Shown: positions 45,101-55,252 of the stretch, piece by piece
Layout: every line of letters starts with the position of its first letter
How positions within the stretch are numbered: position 1 is the stretch's first letter
From: Lachnospiraceae bacterium
GTDB taxonomy: Bacteria > Bacillota > Clostridia > Lachnospirales > Lachnospiraceae
Direction of reading: 5' to 3'
Assembly: GCA_022791575.1 (NCBI GenBank)
Contig: JAAVZI010000081.1
Location: forward strand, 1-64,000
DNA: 64,000 bases
Position numbers and translations under genes: made by a program
Notes under the pieces: model-generated
What the model was told of the DNA's origin: nothing
The model's database searches: none
The model's input: the letters and a program-made list of their open reading frames with translations, nothing else

Positions 45101-47346
45101 GCTTCAGGAAGCCGAATCATATAATAAGCCCGATTTTCCGCATCCATTTTTTTCTGTATGCCCATTCTTGGAAGTTCCTTAGCAGTTCCATTTTCATCCC
45201 AATATTTTACCCGTACATAGCCATAGGAAGGACTCTGCTCAGAAACCTCTTCCAAAGCAATGTTCTGCAGCTTGTATGGCTGGTCAAATTCGTAGAAAAC
45301 ACCATTTGCTCCCAATGGATTAAAGCCGCCGGAATCCCAGCTATTCAATAAGAAGTGGGAGAATGGATCGTTATCTACCGTACCCCATGCAGTCTTACCT
45401 TCGGTGTCCATATCGCTGTCTACCATACTGCCGTTGTTATAGCTGGCATTGATGATATGCTCACTGACTTTTCCTGGTTCTGCATAGTTAATAATTTTGT
45501 ATTTTGGCATCTGGGCCGGCACCAAATCCGTTGTCTCTGCTGCGCTGACTATAGACGCTGGTCCTTCGCCCAGTTCATTGACACCTGTTACATAAACCTG
45601 ATATTCCGTCTTATCCTTTAAGTTCGAAATCGTATAGCTGTTGGTGGCAATGCCTTCAATCTTTTCGTATGTTTCGGCACCTCGTTCTCTATAATAGATA
45701 TTATAGGTATCGGTATCTTCCATATCCTTCCAGGAAGCTACAATTGCCTTATACTTTCCTGTTATTTTCAGGTAATCAGGAGCTGCTGGTTTTTTATCAG
45801 CTTTCATAATAACTTCTGCTACACTGCTGTATTTACTTCTCCAAGCTCCATTTACAGAACGAACCTGTACGGTATAAGGTTTGTTATTGACAAGTTTATC
45901 TCCAGCAATAGAAGAAACATTTAAGGTATTTCCCTTAGCATAGATCAGTTCTTCTGCATTTTTTTCTGGATTTTCTTCGTCTTCTAATTTAAACAATACC
46001 TCATAACCGGTAACATTGATGCATGGATCCCAGGTCAAGGTAAATTTCTTATTTCCTGCATCCACCTTAACATTCTGTGGAATATCCAATGCTGGTTCAG
46101 GAATGCGGTTTTCCATACCATTGAGAAATTCTACTTTGGAAATCTCTGCCAAAGAAGCATTTTTCTTCATTCCCTTAATCTGAAATGTAACCTTTTTTAC
46201 TGCAATCTGGCTTCCAAAGTCAATACTGATTACTCCATTCTCATCCTGAGAAGTAGTCACCTGATCATTAGCCAGTAAAAAGTTCACTCCGTCAGATACA
46301 GATACGGCTTCTTTCCTCAGAACACCATTTTCGTCCACATACTCGACAAAAACTTCCATATCGCTAATTGGATTTTCTTTTCCTGCATCCAAGATAATTC
46401 CATCCGTTATTGGATTATGATCTTCTGAAAAAGCAAATTCCAAAGAAACCGGATTATCGCTTGATATTTCTGCTCCATTTCCTGGCTTCAAAGCTACTGT
46501 GCTCTTCTCATTGGTCAAAAGGGATTCCAATTTTCCTTCTACACTTGTAGAACTTACTGGATTAACTCCTGATACCAATTTTGCCGGAATTCCAACAGCT
46601 GTTGTTGACTGAACTGCTTGTTTTCCAAAGCCTTTGGAAAACAGTTCCAAATCTACAAGGTTAACCTTCGTATCGCCGTTTAAGTCCATAGCTTTATCAG
46701 TAGAACCAGCATGGATGGCGTCTACCAGCTGTGTTTTGTCCTTTTCATCTACGATATTATCTTTATTGACATCGCCAATCAGCATAACACCCGGATGAGG
46801 ACCATTTTCATAATCATAGCCTTTGACAAAACCTGTCATCAGCTTCAGGAAGTATGCCTGATTTTCTTCTACTACAATTTCCTGCGTATACTTTGCAAAA
46901 CCTGGTGCGGTTACTGTCAGGGTATAATTCCCTGCAGCAAGATTTTCAAATGAAACTCCAGTCTGCTCCGTATCCTCCTTTGTTCCCTCCAGAACAACAG
47001 ACTTTGCATTTTGTCCCGTAAGGGAAACTTCAAATGTTACTTGCTTCTTTAAGATCAATGCAGATACAATCTTAACATCGACCTGACTCATGCCGCTCTG
47101 GATCTCTCCCCTCACACTTGATATTTCTGCAGATTCCGGAACTTCTGTTCCCGTATCTGCGGATTCGTCCTGCGGGGATGGGCTTTCACTTCCCGCTGTT
47201 TCCAGAGTCATGTCGTCTGCCTGCTGTTGCACAACACTGTCCCCAGTTACTGCTTCTATCCCAGTCTGCGCTTCCTCAGCATATGCCGGCAGACAGGGAG
47301 TCAGCAGCAGGACAGCTGCGAGCAGATATGAAATCATTCGCTTCAT
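42121..47346 (-). CDS. Secreted M60-type metalloprotease with dockerin, FN3 and F5/8C-like domains
   Basis: About 1741 residues. A signal peptide is followed by a type I dockerin placed unusually near the N-terminus (about 187-245; GDVNKDNIVDEKD, LNGDTKVNLVDL), two fibronectin III domains (about 420-612), a discoidin-like region (about 615-790), and the protease region (about 800-1290) with HEIGHCINQ and a Glu eleven residues after the last His (HExxH...E). A further F5/8C-like glycan-binding domain lies at about 1475-1595. M60-like proteases typically cut O-glycosylated mucins, so mucin attack is likely. ATG at 47346 has AGGAGAGGAG upstream. Confidence 0.9.
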   Translation of the reverse strand: MKRMISYLLAAVLLLTPCLPAYAEEAQTGIEAVTGDSVVQQQADDMTLETAGSESPSPQDESADTGTEVPESAEISSVRGEIQSGMSQVDVKIVSALILKKQVTFEVSLTGQNAKSVVLEGTKEDTEQTGVSFENLAAGNYTLTVTAPGFAKYTQEIVVEENQAYFLKLMTGFVKGYDYENGPHPGVMLIGDVNKDNIVDEKDKTQLVDAIHAGSTDKAMDLNGDTKVNLVDLELFSKGFGKQAVQSTTAVGIPAKLVSGVNPVSSTSVEGKLESLLTNEKSTVALKPGNGAEISSDNPVSLEFAFSEDHNPITDGIILDAGKENPISDMEVFVEYVDENGVLRKEAVSVSDGVNFLLANDQVTTSQDENGVISIDFGSQIAVKKVTFQIKGMKKNASLAEISKVEFLNGMENRIPEPALDIPQNVKVDAGNKKFTLTWDPCINVTGYEVLFKLEDEENPEKNAEELIYAKGNTLNVSSIAGDKLVNNKPYTVQVRSVNGAWRSKYSSVAEVIMKADKKPAAPDYLKITGKYKAIVASWKDMEDTDTYNIYYRERGAETYEKIEGIATNSYTISNLKDKTEYQVYVTGVNELGEGPASIVSAAETTDLVPAQMPKYKIINYAEPGKVSEHIINASYNNGSMVDSDMDTEGKTAWGTVDNDPFSHFLLNSWDSGGFNPLGANGVFYEFDQPYKLQNIALEEVSEQSPSYGYVRVKYWDENGTAKELPRMGIQKKMDAENRAYYMIRLPEAITAKKIQFGVARSVASGTITFSEVYFYHYDSLEDDIMGLYEDDLHTVLRPDVTQATVDELRARINTTDVVSGEYHPDKEKLERELKTAEDILNAVQLSDSVRVHNGITTSDVGRGFGGLNAWQPLGITAAAGEEITVYVGHNTKRTGDNTNLQLVATQYHAEASSMFKVVATLKVGRNDITIPKLATFDNETGGALYVQYTGKSANDFYAVRVSGGASVPILDLYQVTDQEERLARTTAYMKELQAYVNQIETMHNEQHKGSKLASVNKYDYEAGNCILGAADILSDTMLFSIPAQQIVAGTKGDAQTLLTSIDAMEEMMYLFYQHKGLNNSAAEAKDRIPVQHQNIRYQRMFAGAFMYASGNHVGIEWGSTPGMVNCKSLQADEEGKYVSGNYFGWGIGHEIGHCINQGSYAVAETTNNYFAVLAQAQDNNNSVRFKYENIYDKVTSNTKGPAPNVFTQLGMYWQLHLAYDEGYNFKTYENYDEQLANLFFARVDTYSRTPSKAPQAAENGVPLTLTGGTDQALMRLSCAAAQKNLLEFFERWGKTPDADTIAYAEQFEKETRAIYYANDDSRVYRKVNAAAGSSLGTSGTVEAVGPSTTATVNENEANRVDFTLESDNKDLFGFEIVRCTISGGEVEKQVVGFTTGTTFSDYVTTMNNRVVTYEITVIDHYLNRSAVKTLAPLKIEHKGNIDKTNWTVSTTDLTATSKVEADENEDKEDTCGPKEEAPITSAVDNDVNTVYTGSAGTNAEIVMEFNQYQTITGFEYRVSQGTAIEDYSISVREADGSWTEVSTGTLGNSKTVYFGKKGNVAAYTTDAVKLAIKNQSGKEIAISELDVLGITGDNVELDQTLNDAPSIGTLKSDYRYGTGETDVIPAGSIIFTGSYKGNPAYNVVMLYDQDGNVVTSNGEASHIILADVPNTGNIQDVNAGSWIYWIDPKGADLTKIQKVRAELYRVDDALTNEGERMVSDSLFVEMPGTLPEIVLTQSGN

Positions 47347-47429
47347 AACTCCTCTCCTTTCCTTTCTTTTTATCATATAGACGAAATGCCGACATACAGT
47401 CATAATTTACTCTATATCGGCATTAATAC

Positions 47430-47458
47430 ATTCTACTATATAATTATAAAAAAAACAA
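47430..47458 (-). promoter_or_regulatory. Candidate promoter of the M60 protease gene
   Basis: Minus strand TTGTTT, 17 bases, TAGAAT, about 85 bases before the ATG; lies in an AT-rich stretch, so chance is possible. Confidence 0.4.
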
Positions 47459-47532
47459 GTAGCTTGTGGAAAATTTTACAAAATTATTAACAATATGTCA
47501 TAAATAGCCTAACGGTAAATTTCCCACTTCTT

Positions 47533-48702
47533 CTATTTAGAATTATTCTTTCCATCAAAGAAATCTTTGACCTTTTCGCCAAATCCTTTCTTCTCTGTCT
47601 TTTCTGTAGTTTCAGCTGCATTGAGAGAACCGCCGCAGGATGCATCAAAATCTCTTAACAGCTGTTTTTGTTCTTCATTCAGTTTATCTGGAACCTGTAC
47701 GACTAACGTAACATAATGATCTCCACGAACATTTTTATTCCGCAGTGTAGGAATTCCTTTGCCCTTTAAACGTACTTTGGTATCTGTCGGCGTTCCGGGC
47801 TTTACTTCATACAAGACATCCCCGTCAATGGTACTGATACGGACTTCTGCTCCCAATGCTGCCTGTGCAAATGTAATCGGAGCACTGGAATAGACATTGT
47901 AATCTTGGCGCTGGAAGATGGGGTGGCGGCTGACATTCACTTCTACCAGCAGGTCTCCACGCGGACCGCCGTTAACACCCGGCTCTCCCTTATCCCGGAT
48001 TCGAATACTCTGACCATTGTCAATACCAGCCGGTATTGTTACACTAATGGTTCTTCTTCTGGAAATGTAACCGGAACCGCGGCATTCAGAGCATTTTTCC
48101 TTAATGGTTTTACCTGTTCCATTACAATCTGGACAGGTCTGGACATTTCGTACCATGCCAAATAACGACTGCTGGGTAAATACCACCTGTCCTTTTCCAC
48201 CGCACTTGGCACAAGTAACTGGTGAAGTACCTGGCTTCGCGCCAGAACCTTTACAAGTTGGACAAGAATCTTTCAAAGTAATGTCCAATTCTTTCTCACA
48301 GCCAAAGGCCGCTTCTTCAAATTTGATTCTTACGCTCGCCCGTACATTGGCTCCCTTCATAGGGCCATTGTTGGAACGCCGTCTTCCTCCGCCTCCAAAA
48401 ATATCACCGAAAATATCACCAAAGATATCACCCATATCAAAGTCGAATCCTCCGGCACCGCCTGCACCTCCATTTTCAAAGGCTGCATGGCCGAACTGGT
48501 CATACTGACGCCGTTTATCCGGGTCACTTAATACGCCATAAGCTTCACTGGCTTCCTTAAATTTCTTCTCTGCCTCTGCATCTCCCGGATTCATATCAGG
48601 ATGATATTTTTTTGCTAACTGCCTATATGCCTTTTTCAGTGTGGCATCGTCTGCTCCCCGTTCCACACCTAGGACTTCATAGTAATCTCTCTTGTCTGCC
48701 AT
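47533..48702 (-). CDS. dnaJ: Chaperone DnaJ
   Basis: 389-residue co-chaperone that stimulates DnaK ATPase. J domain with HPD (KKYHPDMNP), a Gly/Phe-rich stretch with repeated DIFGDIFGD, four CxxCxGxG zinc motifs ([32 protein letters not shown]) and the C-terminal substrate domain. Complete. AAGGGA precedes the ATG. Last gene of the heat-shock operon. Confidence 0.97.
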   Translation of the reverse strand: MADKRDYYEVLGVERGADDATLKKAYRQLAKKYHPDMNPGDAEAEKKFKEASEAYGVLSDPDKRRQYDQFGHAAFENGGAGGAGGFDFDMGDIFGDIFGDIFGGGGRRRSNNGPMKGANVRASVRIKFEEAAFGCEKELDITLKDSCPTCKGSGAKPGTSPVTCAKCGGKGQVVFTQQSLFGMVRNVQTCPDCNGTGKTIKEKCSECRGSGYISRRRTISVTIPAGIDNGQSIRIRDKGEPGVNGGPRGDLLVEVNVSRHPIFQRQDYNVYSSAPITFAQAALGAEVRISTIDGDVLYEVKPGTPTDTKVRLKGKGIPTLRNKNVRGDHYVTLVVQVPDKLNEEQKQLLRDFDASCGGSLNAAETTEKTEKKGFGEKVKDFFDGKNNSK

Positions 48703-48718
48703 TTTCTATCCCTTCTTT

Positions 48719-48754
48719 CTGTCCTCTGGCCTCTAAATTAGGAGGGGACTTCCC
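48719..48754 (-). repeat. Diverged copy of the short operon-junction repeat, dnaK-dnaJ
   Basis: Minus strand AAGTCCCCTCC ... GAGGACAG, ending just before the dnaJ Shine-Dalgarno. Middle part differs from the other copies. Confidence 0.5.
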
Positions 48755-48760
48755 TGTTAT

Positions 48761-48832
48761 GTAATCCTTTGCCTGCTAGCCGGATTACTCCCACGAACAC
48801 GACACTAGGGACACATTTGCAAAATATGTCCC
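48761..48832 (-). other. Two hairpins in the dnaK-dnaJ gap
   Basis: GTAATCC/GGATTAC (48761-48788) and GGGACA-AT/AT-TGTCCC with one mismatch (48808-48832). Neither is followed by a T-run on the minus strand. Likely processing or stability elements lowering dnaJ relative to dnaK (inference). Confidence 0.5.
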
Positions 48833-48862
48833 CATTCGTCATGCTCTGTAATTGCTGAATCT

Positions 48863-50743
<1,881 letters not shown>

Positions 50744-50783
50744 CTAATATACTTGTTTGCTGAAATAAATGTTCTGCGGCTAA

Positions 50784-51422
50784 TTACTCCGCAACTGCTA
50801 CCATACTGTGCCTTACAACACTTTCTTTATATTTATAACCTTTTTGAAGTTCCTGTGCTATAATTCCAGATTCATACTCTTCGCTTGCAGTCTGCATCAC
50901 TGCATTATGAAGATCTGGATTAAATTCTGTTCCAACAGCTTCAATTGCTGTAACTCCAAGAGCTTCCAAAGCAGTCATAAGCTGCTTAAATACCATATCC
51001 ATACCGCTGATAAACGGGTCCTGTTTCTCTTCCTCCGTCACTCCCTGAAATGCCCTTTCGAAATTATCTACAACTGGAAGTATCTTATCAATGACTTCCC
51101 TTGCTCCGATTTCATACATCTGGGCCTTTTCCTTCTCGGTACGTTTGCGGAAATTATCAAATTCAGCCATAGAACGTTTTAACTTATCCGTTAAATCCTC
51201 TATTTGCTCTTGTTTCTTGTCTTTCTTTTCTTTTTTCTTACCAAAAAGACTCTTTTTTTCTTCTTTTTCTTCTTTCTCTTCTTCCTGATGATCCTGGTCA
51301 GCTTCGGTTTCTTCTGTCTCTTCAGTTAAAACCTCTGCCTCGTCGAGCTCTTCTGCAGTTTCCTCTAAGTGTTCCGCCAGTTCTTCTTCCTGGCTGTCAA
51401 TCTTCTGATTTGTATCTGACAC
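50784..51422 (-). CDS. grpE: Nucleotide exchange factor GrpE
   Basis: 212 residues. A long acidic/lysine-rich N-terminal tail (about 1-75) precedes a coiled coil (LKRSMAEFDNFRKRTEKEK) and the beta-wing domain (LEALGVTAIEAVGTEFNPDLHNAVMQ region). The start codon is GTG at 51422, with AAAGGGGA nine bases before it. Promotes ADP release from DnaK. Confidence 0.96.
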   Translation of the reverse strand: MSDTNQKIDSQEEELAEHLEETAEELDEAEVLTEETEETEADQDHQEEEKEEKEEKKSLFGKKKEKKDKKQEQIEDLTDKLKRSMAEFDNFRKRTEKEKAQMYEIGAREVIDKILPVVDNFERAFQGVTEEEKQDPFISGMDMVFKQLMTALEALGVTAIEAVGTEFNPDLHNAVMQTASEEYESGIIAQELQKGYKYKESVVRHSMVAVAE

Positions 51423-51486
51423 GAATCTGTCCCCTTTCTATCTTATCATTTCTGCTTATTCTTTTGATTTTTTATCCTATCAAACG

Positions 51487-52497
51487 CTAAGTCTTATCAA
51501 AGACGTGATCCAACTGTTCGGTTATGGTCTGAAGGGCATCGACCACCTTCTCGTAATCCATACGTTTAGGACCGATAATTCCAATGGTTCCTTGCATGCC
51601 TTTTCCCAGCTCGTAGGTCGCTGTTACAACACTGCAGTCCTTCATATTCTGAACAGGTGTTTCATTGCCGATATAAACCTGAATACCATTACTGGGTGTC
51701 ACCAGAGTTGCTAGCTGATGTTTTTCTTCTAATGTACTGATTAACTCGCTGGCCCGCTCATGATCGCTTAATTCAGGATATTTGAAAATATTGGTTGCCC
51801 CGCTGGTATAAATCTCCAAATCTTCATCTCCATGAATAGCTTCTGCAACCGCATCTAATACACTGCTAATAATATCACTGTGAATGCCTGCCTGCTCTTT
51901 CAATCTGGCTATCATAGCAAGGTTGATTTCCTCCAGCGCCAGGCCGTTCAGATTCGTATTCAGCAGCATATTCAGCTTCAGCATGGTCTCGTTGCTGATT
52001 GGTTCCTCTACATCAATCATCTTGTTTTTGACAATATTTCCCTCAACAACCACAACCGCTACAATCTGCTTCTCATCTACATGGGACAGCTGAATGAATT
52101 TCAACTTGTTGCGGTGATACTGAGGTGAACTGATCATGGCCGCATAGTTGGTATTGCTGGCCAGTAATTTGGCAACTTTCTTTAAGACCTTTTCCGTTTT
52201 CTCTGCCTTTTCAATCATCAGTTCTTTTAATTCCGTGACCTCTCGCTCCTTCTCTACCATTAGGCGGTCTACATAGAAACGATAGCCCTTGTCTGTGGGA
52301 ATTCTTCCGGAAGAAGTATGCGGCTGCACGATATAGCCCAGTTCTTCCAGATCGGACATCTCATTACGAATGGTCGCCGAACTAACATTCAATTCTCCAT
52401 ATTTGGAAATGGTTCTGGAACCTACTGGCTCGCCTGTCTCTAAGTAATTACGGATAATGGCCTCCAGTATCTTGGTTTTTCTTTCGTCTAACTCCAT
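51487..52497 (-). CDS. hrcA: Heat-inducible transcription repressor HrcA
   Basis: 336 residues. N-terminal winged helix (TISKYGELNVSSATIRNEM) binds CIRCE; the GAF-like and C-terminal domain includes GRIPTDKGYRFYVD and GIIGPKRMDYEKVV. It represses its own operon; activity depends on GroE in other species. A perfect CIRCE sits between its promoter and start. Confidence 0.97.
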   Translation of the reverse strand: MELDERKTKILEAIIRNYLETGEPVGSRTISKYGELNVSSATIRNEMSDLEELGYIVQPHTSSGRIPTDKGYRFYVDRLMVEKEREVTELKELMIEKAEKTEKVLKKVAKLLASNTNYAAMISSPQYHRNKLKFIQLSHVDEKQIVAVVVVEGNIVKNKMIDVEEPISNETMLKLNMLLNTNLNGLALEEINLAMIARLKEQAGIHSDIISSVLDAVAEAIHGDEDLEIYTSGATNIFKYPELSDHERASELISTLEEKHQLATLVTPSNGIQVYIGNETPVQNMKDCSVVTATYELGKGMQGTIGIIGPKRMDYEKVVDALQTITEQLDHVFDKT

Positions 52498-52523
52498 GCA
52501 GCTCCTCCTTCCTTATTGATTTG

Positions 52524-52550
52524 TTAGCACTCGTTTCAATAGAGTGCTAA
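52524..52550 (-). promoter_or_regulatory. CIRCE operator
   Basis: TTAGCACTC, nine bases, GAGTGCTAA: both half-sites match the consensus exactly. About 14 bases after the -10 box, so HrcA bound here blocks initiation. Confidence 0.98.
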
Positions 52551-52563
52551 CATCTATGTACTT

Positions 52564-52592
52564 AAGATAACACTATCATATTTATTTGTCAA
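52564..52592 (-). promoter_or_regulatory. Sigma-A promoter of hrcA-grpE-dnaK-dnaJ
   Basis: Minus strand TTGACA, 17 bases, TATCTT, directly upstream of CIRCE. Confidence 0.85.
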
Positions 52593-52705
52593 TAACTATT
52601 TTGAAAAAATTTACAAATTTTATGCGAATGAAGACGATTTTTCTCTTTCAGAGTTATCAAACCTGTTGTTTTCACCGATATATTTATAAAAAGGATGTGA
52701 GAATT

Positions 52706-53311
52706 ATGAAAATTGGAGAAGCCCGTAAAATTTATTCCGCCCAGATCCATGAATATCAAAATCAGAAGCTGGACCTGGCCAAACGTAAGAAAGCACTAGA
52801 ACATAAAATGAATGCCATTCCAAACGGCAGAGAATTGTATGCAGAGGAAGCAGCTACTTTGGAATTGTCCTATCATGCGATCTCAGATAAATATGAGGAA
52901 TACCGTAAATATATGGAAGAAATCATGGAAGCCTACAACGGCCGTCTAAATGCAGAATCCGCCAAACAGCAGGGGGAAGCAATTGAAAAAGCTGGAGAGG
53001 ATATGGTGAAAGTTTTAGAGGTTGCAAGAAGAATTGCCAAAGGCGCATCGGTTCCCCCGTCGGACGAGCAGAAGCTTATGGAATTCAGCATGGAACTGTA
53101 TCTTGCCGCTAAGAATCTTGCTATGATGAATGCCATGAAGGAAAAGGAAGAATATGATTCACTATGGGATGACGAAGAAGAAACCGGTGAACCAGCTGAT
53201 CCACTAGAAGTTGCAGAAGATGGTGAAATATCCAGTTCAGGCGCACCCGAAATTGTCTCGGCAGAAGACACCATCGCTGCCGCGGTTGGCACCAGTGTCG
53301 GAACGGTTTAA
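52706..53311 (+). CDS. Conserved-looking coiled-coil protein, unknown function
   Basis: About 201 residues, mostly charged helix. MKIGEARKIYSAQIHEY opens, followed by a coiled-coil about 12-110 and a C-terminal acidic tail (DDEEETGEPAD) ending in low-complexity Ala/Val. AAAGGATGTGA precedes the ATG at 52706. Layout (helical body, acidic disordered tail) resembles small Clostridia proteins near flagellar or chaperone loci, but I recognise no family. Monocistronic, divergent from hrcA. Confidence 0.7.
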   Translation: MKIGEARKIYSAQIHEYQNQKLDLAKRKKALEHKMNAIPNGRELYAEEAATLELSYHAISDKYEEYRKYMEEIMEAYNGRLNAESAKQQGEAIEKAGEDMVKVLEVARRIAKGASVPPSDEQKLMEFSMELYLAAKNLAMMNAMKEKEEYDSLWDDEEETGEPADPLEVAEDGEISSSGAPEIVSAEDTIAAAVGTSVGTV

Positions 53312-53352
53312 CAGCTGCAGAACAGACATTTTGTAAACATATGCATGAAATT

Positions 53353-53387
53353 ATGACACAGTAAGGACGTTCTCTTACCGTGTCATA
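53353..53387. terminator. Terminator after the coiled-coil gene
   Basis: ATGACAC-A-GTAAG pairs with CTTAC-C-GTGTCAT (one A/C mismatch), followed by TTGTTTTATCTTT on the plus strand. Confidence 0.75.
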
Positions 53388-53449
53388 TTGTTTTATCTTT
53401 CTGTGTATTCTATTATCATTCTTTCATATAGAATCAGATAGCTCCAAAT

Positions 53450-53680
53450 TCACTCATCAAATTCTACAATCACATAAAAACCACGGGCAGTTTCATTAAT
53501 TTCTTTTACGATACCCTTCGTAGATTGAATGCGTTCCCGTTCCTGGTAACAGCCGCTCATGGCAACTGCCGGTTCAATAATATAATGATAATTGGCCGGA
53601 CAGCTCCGCTCGATAATCTCTACCTCATCACCAACCTTCACCAGATTTTCCCGCTCCATTTTAAATTCTTCTCTGCGCAT
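53450..53680 (-). CDS. Small protein of unknown function
   Basis: 76 residues. The central part (VKVGDEVEIIERSCP ... TKGIVKEINETARGFYVIVEFDE) reads as a small beta-barrel like the KOW/SH3-type folds, with two cysteines. GAGG precedes the ATG. It follows the first aspartokinase gene by 25 bases and is likely cotranscribed. No family recognised. Confidence 0.6.
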   Translation of the reverse strand: MRREEFKMERENLVKVGDEVEIIERSCPANYHYIIEPAVAMSGCYQERERIQSTKGIVKEINETARGFYVIVEFDE

Positions 53681-53705
53681 TATGACCTCATAACAATTAT
53701 TTACA

Positions 53706-55028
53706 TTATAATTGAATGGTTACAAAAATATCATAGATCGCTTTAATCGCATCTCTGAAATCAGCATTGGCCACACCAATTATAATGTTTAGTTCACTGG
53801 AACCCTGATCGATCATCTTAACATTGACATTGGCATGCGCTAGTGCAGAAAAAATCCGTCCGGCAGTACCGCGATGCGATTTCATTCCCCGGCCTACTAC
53901 TGCAATCAATGCCAGATTGGGCTCTAAATCAATGGAATCCGGCTGACAGTTTCTCTGCAGCTGTGACAATATTTCCTGTTCTTTTTCCAAAAATGCCGCT
54001 TGATTGACAAATACAGTCATAGTATCAATGCCGGATGGCACATGCTCGAAAGATACTCCGTTATCCTCAAATACTTCCAGTACCTTTTTACCAAACCCGA
54101 TTTCTGCATGCATCATATCCTTCTCAATATTAACCGCCACAAAATCCTTCGTGCCAGCAATTCCGGTAATCGTGTATTTAGACTGCTGACAGGTATTGGC
54201 AACAATCATAGTTCCTGGATCTTCTGGCGCATTAGTATTCTTAATATTAATGGGAATGCCTTCCTTCCTCACTGGGAAAATGGCATCTTCATGAAGTACC
54301 GTTGCTCCCATATAAGACAGTTCCCGCAGCTCTTTGTATGTAATGGTGGTAATCACTTCTGGATTGCTGATAATTCTTGGATCTGCTACTAAAAAGCCGG
54401 ATACATCAGTCCAGTTTTCATACAAATCGGCTTTTACTGCCTTGGCTACGATAGAACCTGTAATATCGGAACCTCCTCTGGAAAATGTCTGTACCGTTCC
54501 ATCTTCTCTTGCTCCATAAAATCCTGGTATAACGGCACATTCTGCATCTTTGAGACGCTTTGACAGAGCCTCGTTTGTCTGATCGGGAATAAAATTACCA
54601 TTTTCATCAAAACATACTACTTCTGCTGCATCTACAAATTCATAACCTAAATAACCGGCCATTATAATTCCATTGAGATATTCACCGCGGGAAGCAGCGT
54701 AATCCGTACCAGCTTGCTGTTTAAACTGTTTTTCGATTTCCTGAAATTGATCTTCTAAAGATAAATCTAATTCTAATCCATGAATAATTTCATAATACCG
54801 GTCTTTTATTGTTTTTAATTCTGCTGTAAAATCCTGCCCTTCTTCTGCCAAAGCGTAGCAGGCATATAGCAAATCGGTTACTTTGGTATCATCAGAGAAG
54901 CGTTTTCCTGGTGCGGATGGGACAACAAATCTTCTTCCCTTGTCTGCACGAATGATATCCCCTGCTTTTTTAAACTGATCTGCACTTGCTAAAGAACTTC
55001 CGCCAAATTTTACGACGATTTTTTTCAT
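53706..55028 (-). CDS. Aspartokinase, copy 1
   Basis: 440 residues. Phosphorylates aspartate, the first step to lysine, diaminopimelate, threonine and methionine. KFGGSSLA at the start, FSRGGSDITGS, then VADPR in the kinase domain, with two ACT domains (about 300-440) for allosteric control. ATG 55028 has AAAGGATAG upstream; the longer reading has none. About two-thirds identical to its neighbour by eye. Position and length suggest the monofunctional ACT-regulated class. Confidence 0.92.
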   Translation of the reverse strand: MKKIVVKFGGSSLASADQFKKAGDIIRADKGRRFVVPSAPGKRFSDDTKVTDLLYACYALAEEGQDFTAELKTIKDRYYEIIHGLELDLSLEDQFQEIEKQFKQQAGTDYAASRGEYLNGIIMAGYLGYEFVDAAEVVCFDENGNFIPDQTNEALSKRLKDAECAVIPGFYGAREDGTVQTFSRGGSDITGSIVAKAVKADLYENWTDVSGFLVADPRIISNPEVITTITYKELRELSYMGATVLHEDAIFPVRKEGIPINIKNTNAPEDPGTMIVANTCQQSKYTITGIAGTKDFVAVNIEKDMMHAEIGFGKKVLEVFEDNGVSFEHVPSGIDTMTVFVNQAAFLEKEQEILSQLQRNCQPDSIDLEPNLALIAVVGRGMKSHRGTAGRIFSALAHANVNVKMIDQGSSELNIIIGVANADFRDAIKAIYDIFVTIQL

Positions 55029-55054
55029 GATTGTTTCTATCCTTTCACTTATTG

Positions 55055-55115
55055 TATGGTTAGGCGCTTGCAAAAATAGGTATCAAAACTACGAGTTTGA
55101 ATATTACATTTGCAA
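55055..55115 (+). repeat. Fragment related to the palindromic repeat leader
   Basis: TTAGGCGCTTGCAAAAA ... ACGAGTTTGAATATT; a partial, degenerate left side with no right arm. In the gap between the two aspartokinase genes. Confidence 0.4.
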
Positions 55116-55252
55116 ATGCCGGATTCTATCCTTTGGCATTTTCATTTTTTATTTTGTTTTTTGAACATTTGTAGAGCTATAGACGCCTTAACTATTCTAC
55201 AACATTTTATTTTAATATGCAAATAGTTTTACAATTTTTTCGATAACGAATC

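Noticed and set aside
47090-47380. Plus-strand ORFs opposite the signal region of the M60 protease
   Set aside because: Antisense shadows of a Ser/Thr-rich coding stretch.
55029-55252. Lysine riboswitch before aspartokinase copy 1
   Set aside because: The 224-base gap is AT-rich, lacks the conserved five-way junction elements, and partly consists of a repeat fragment.
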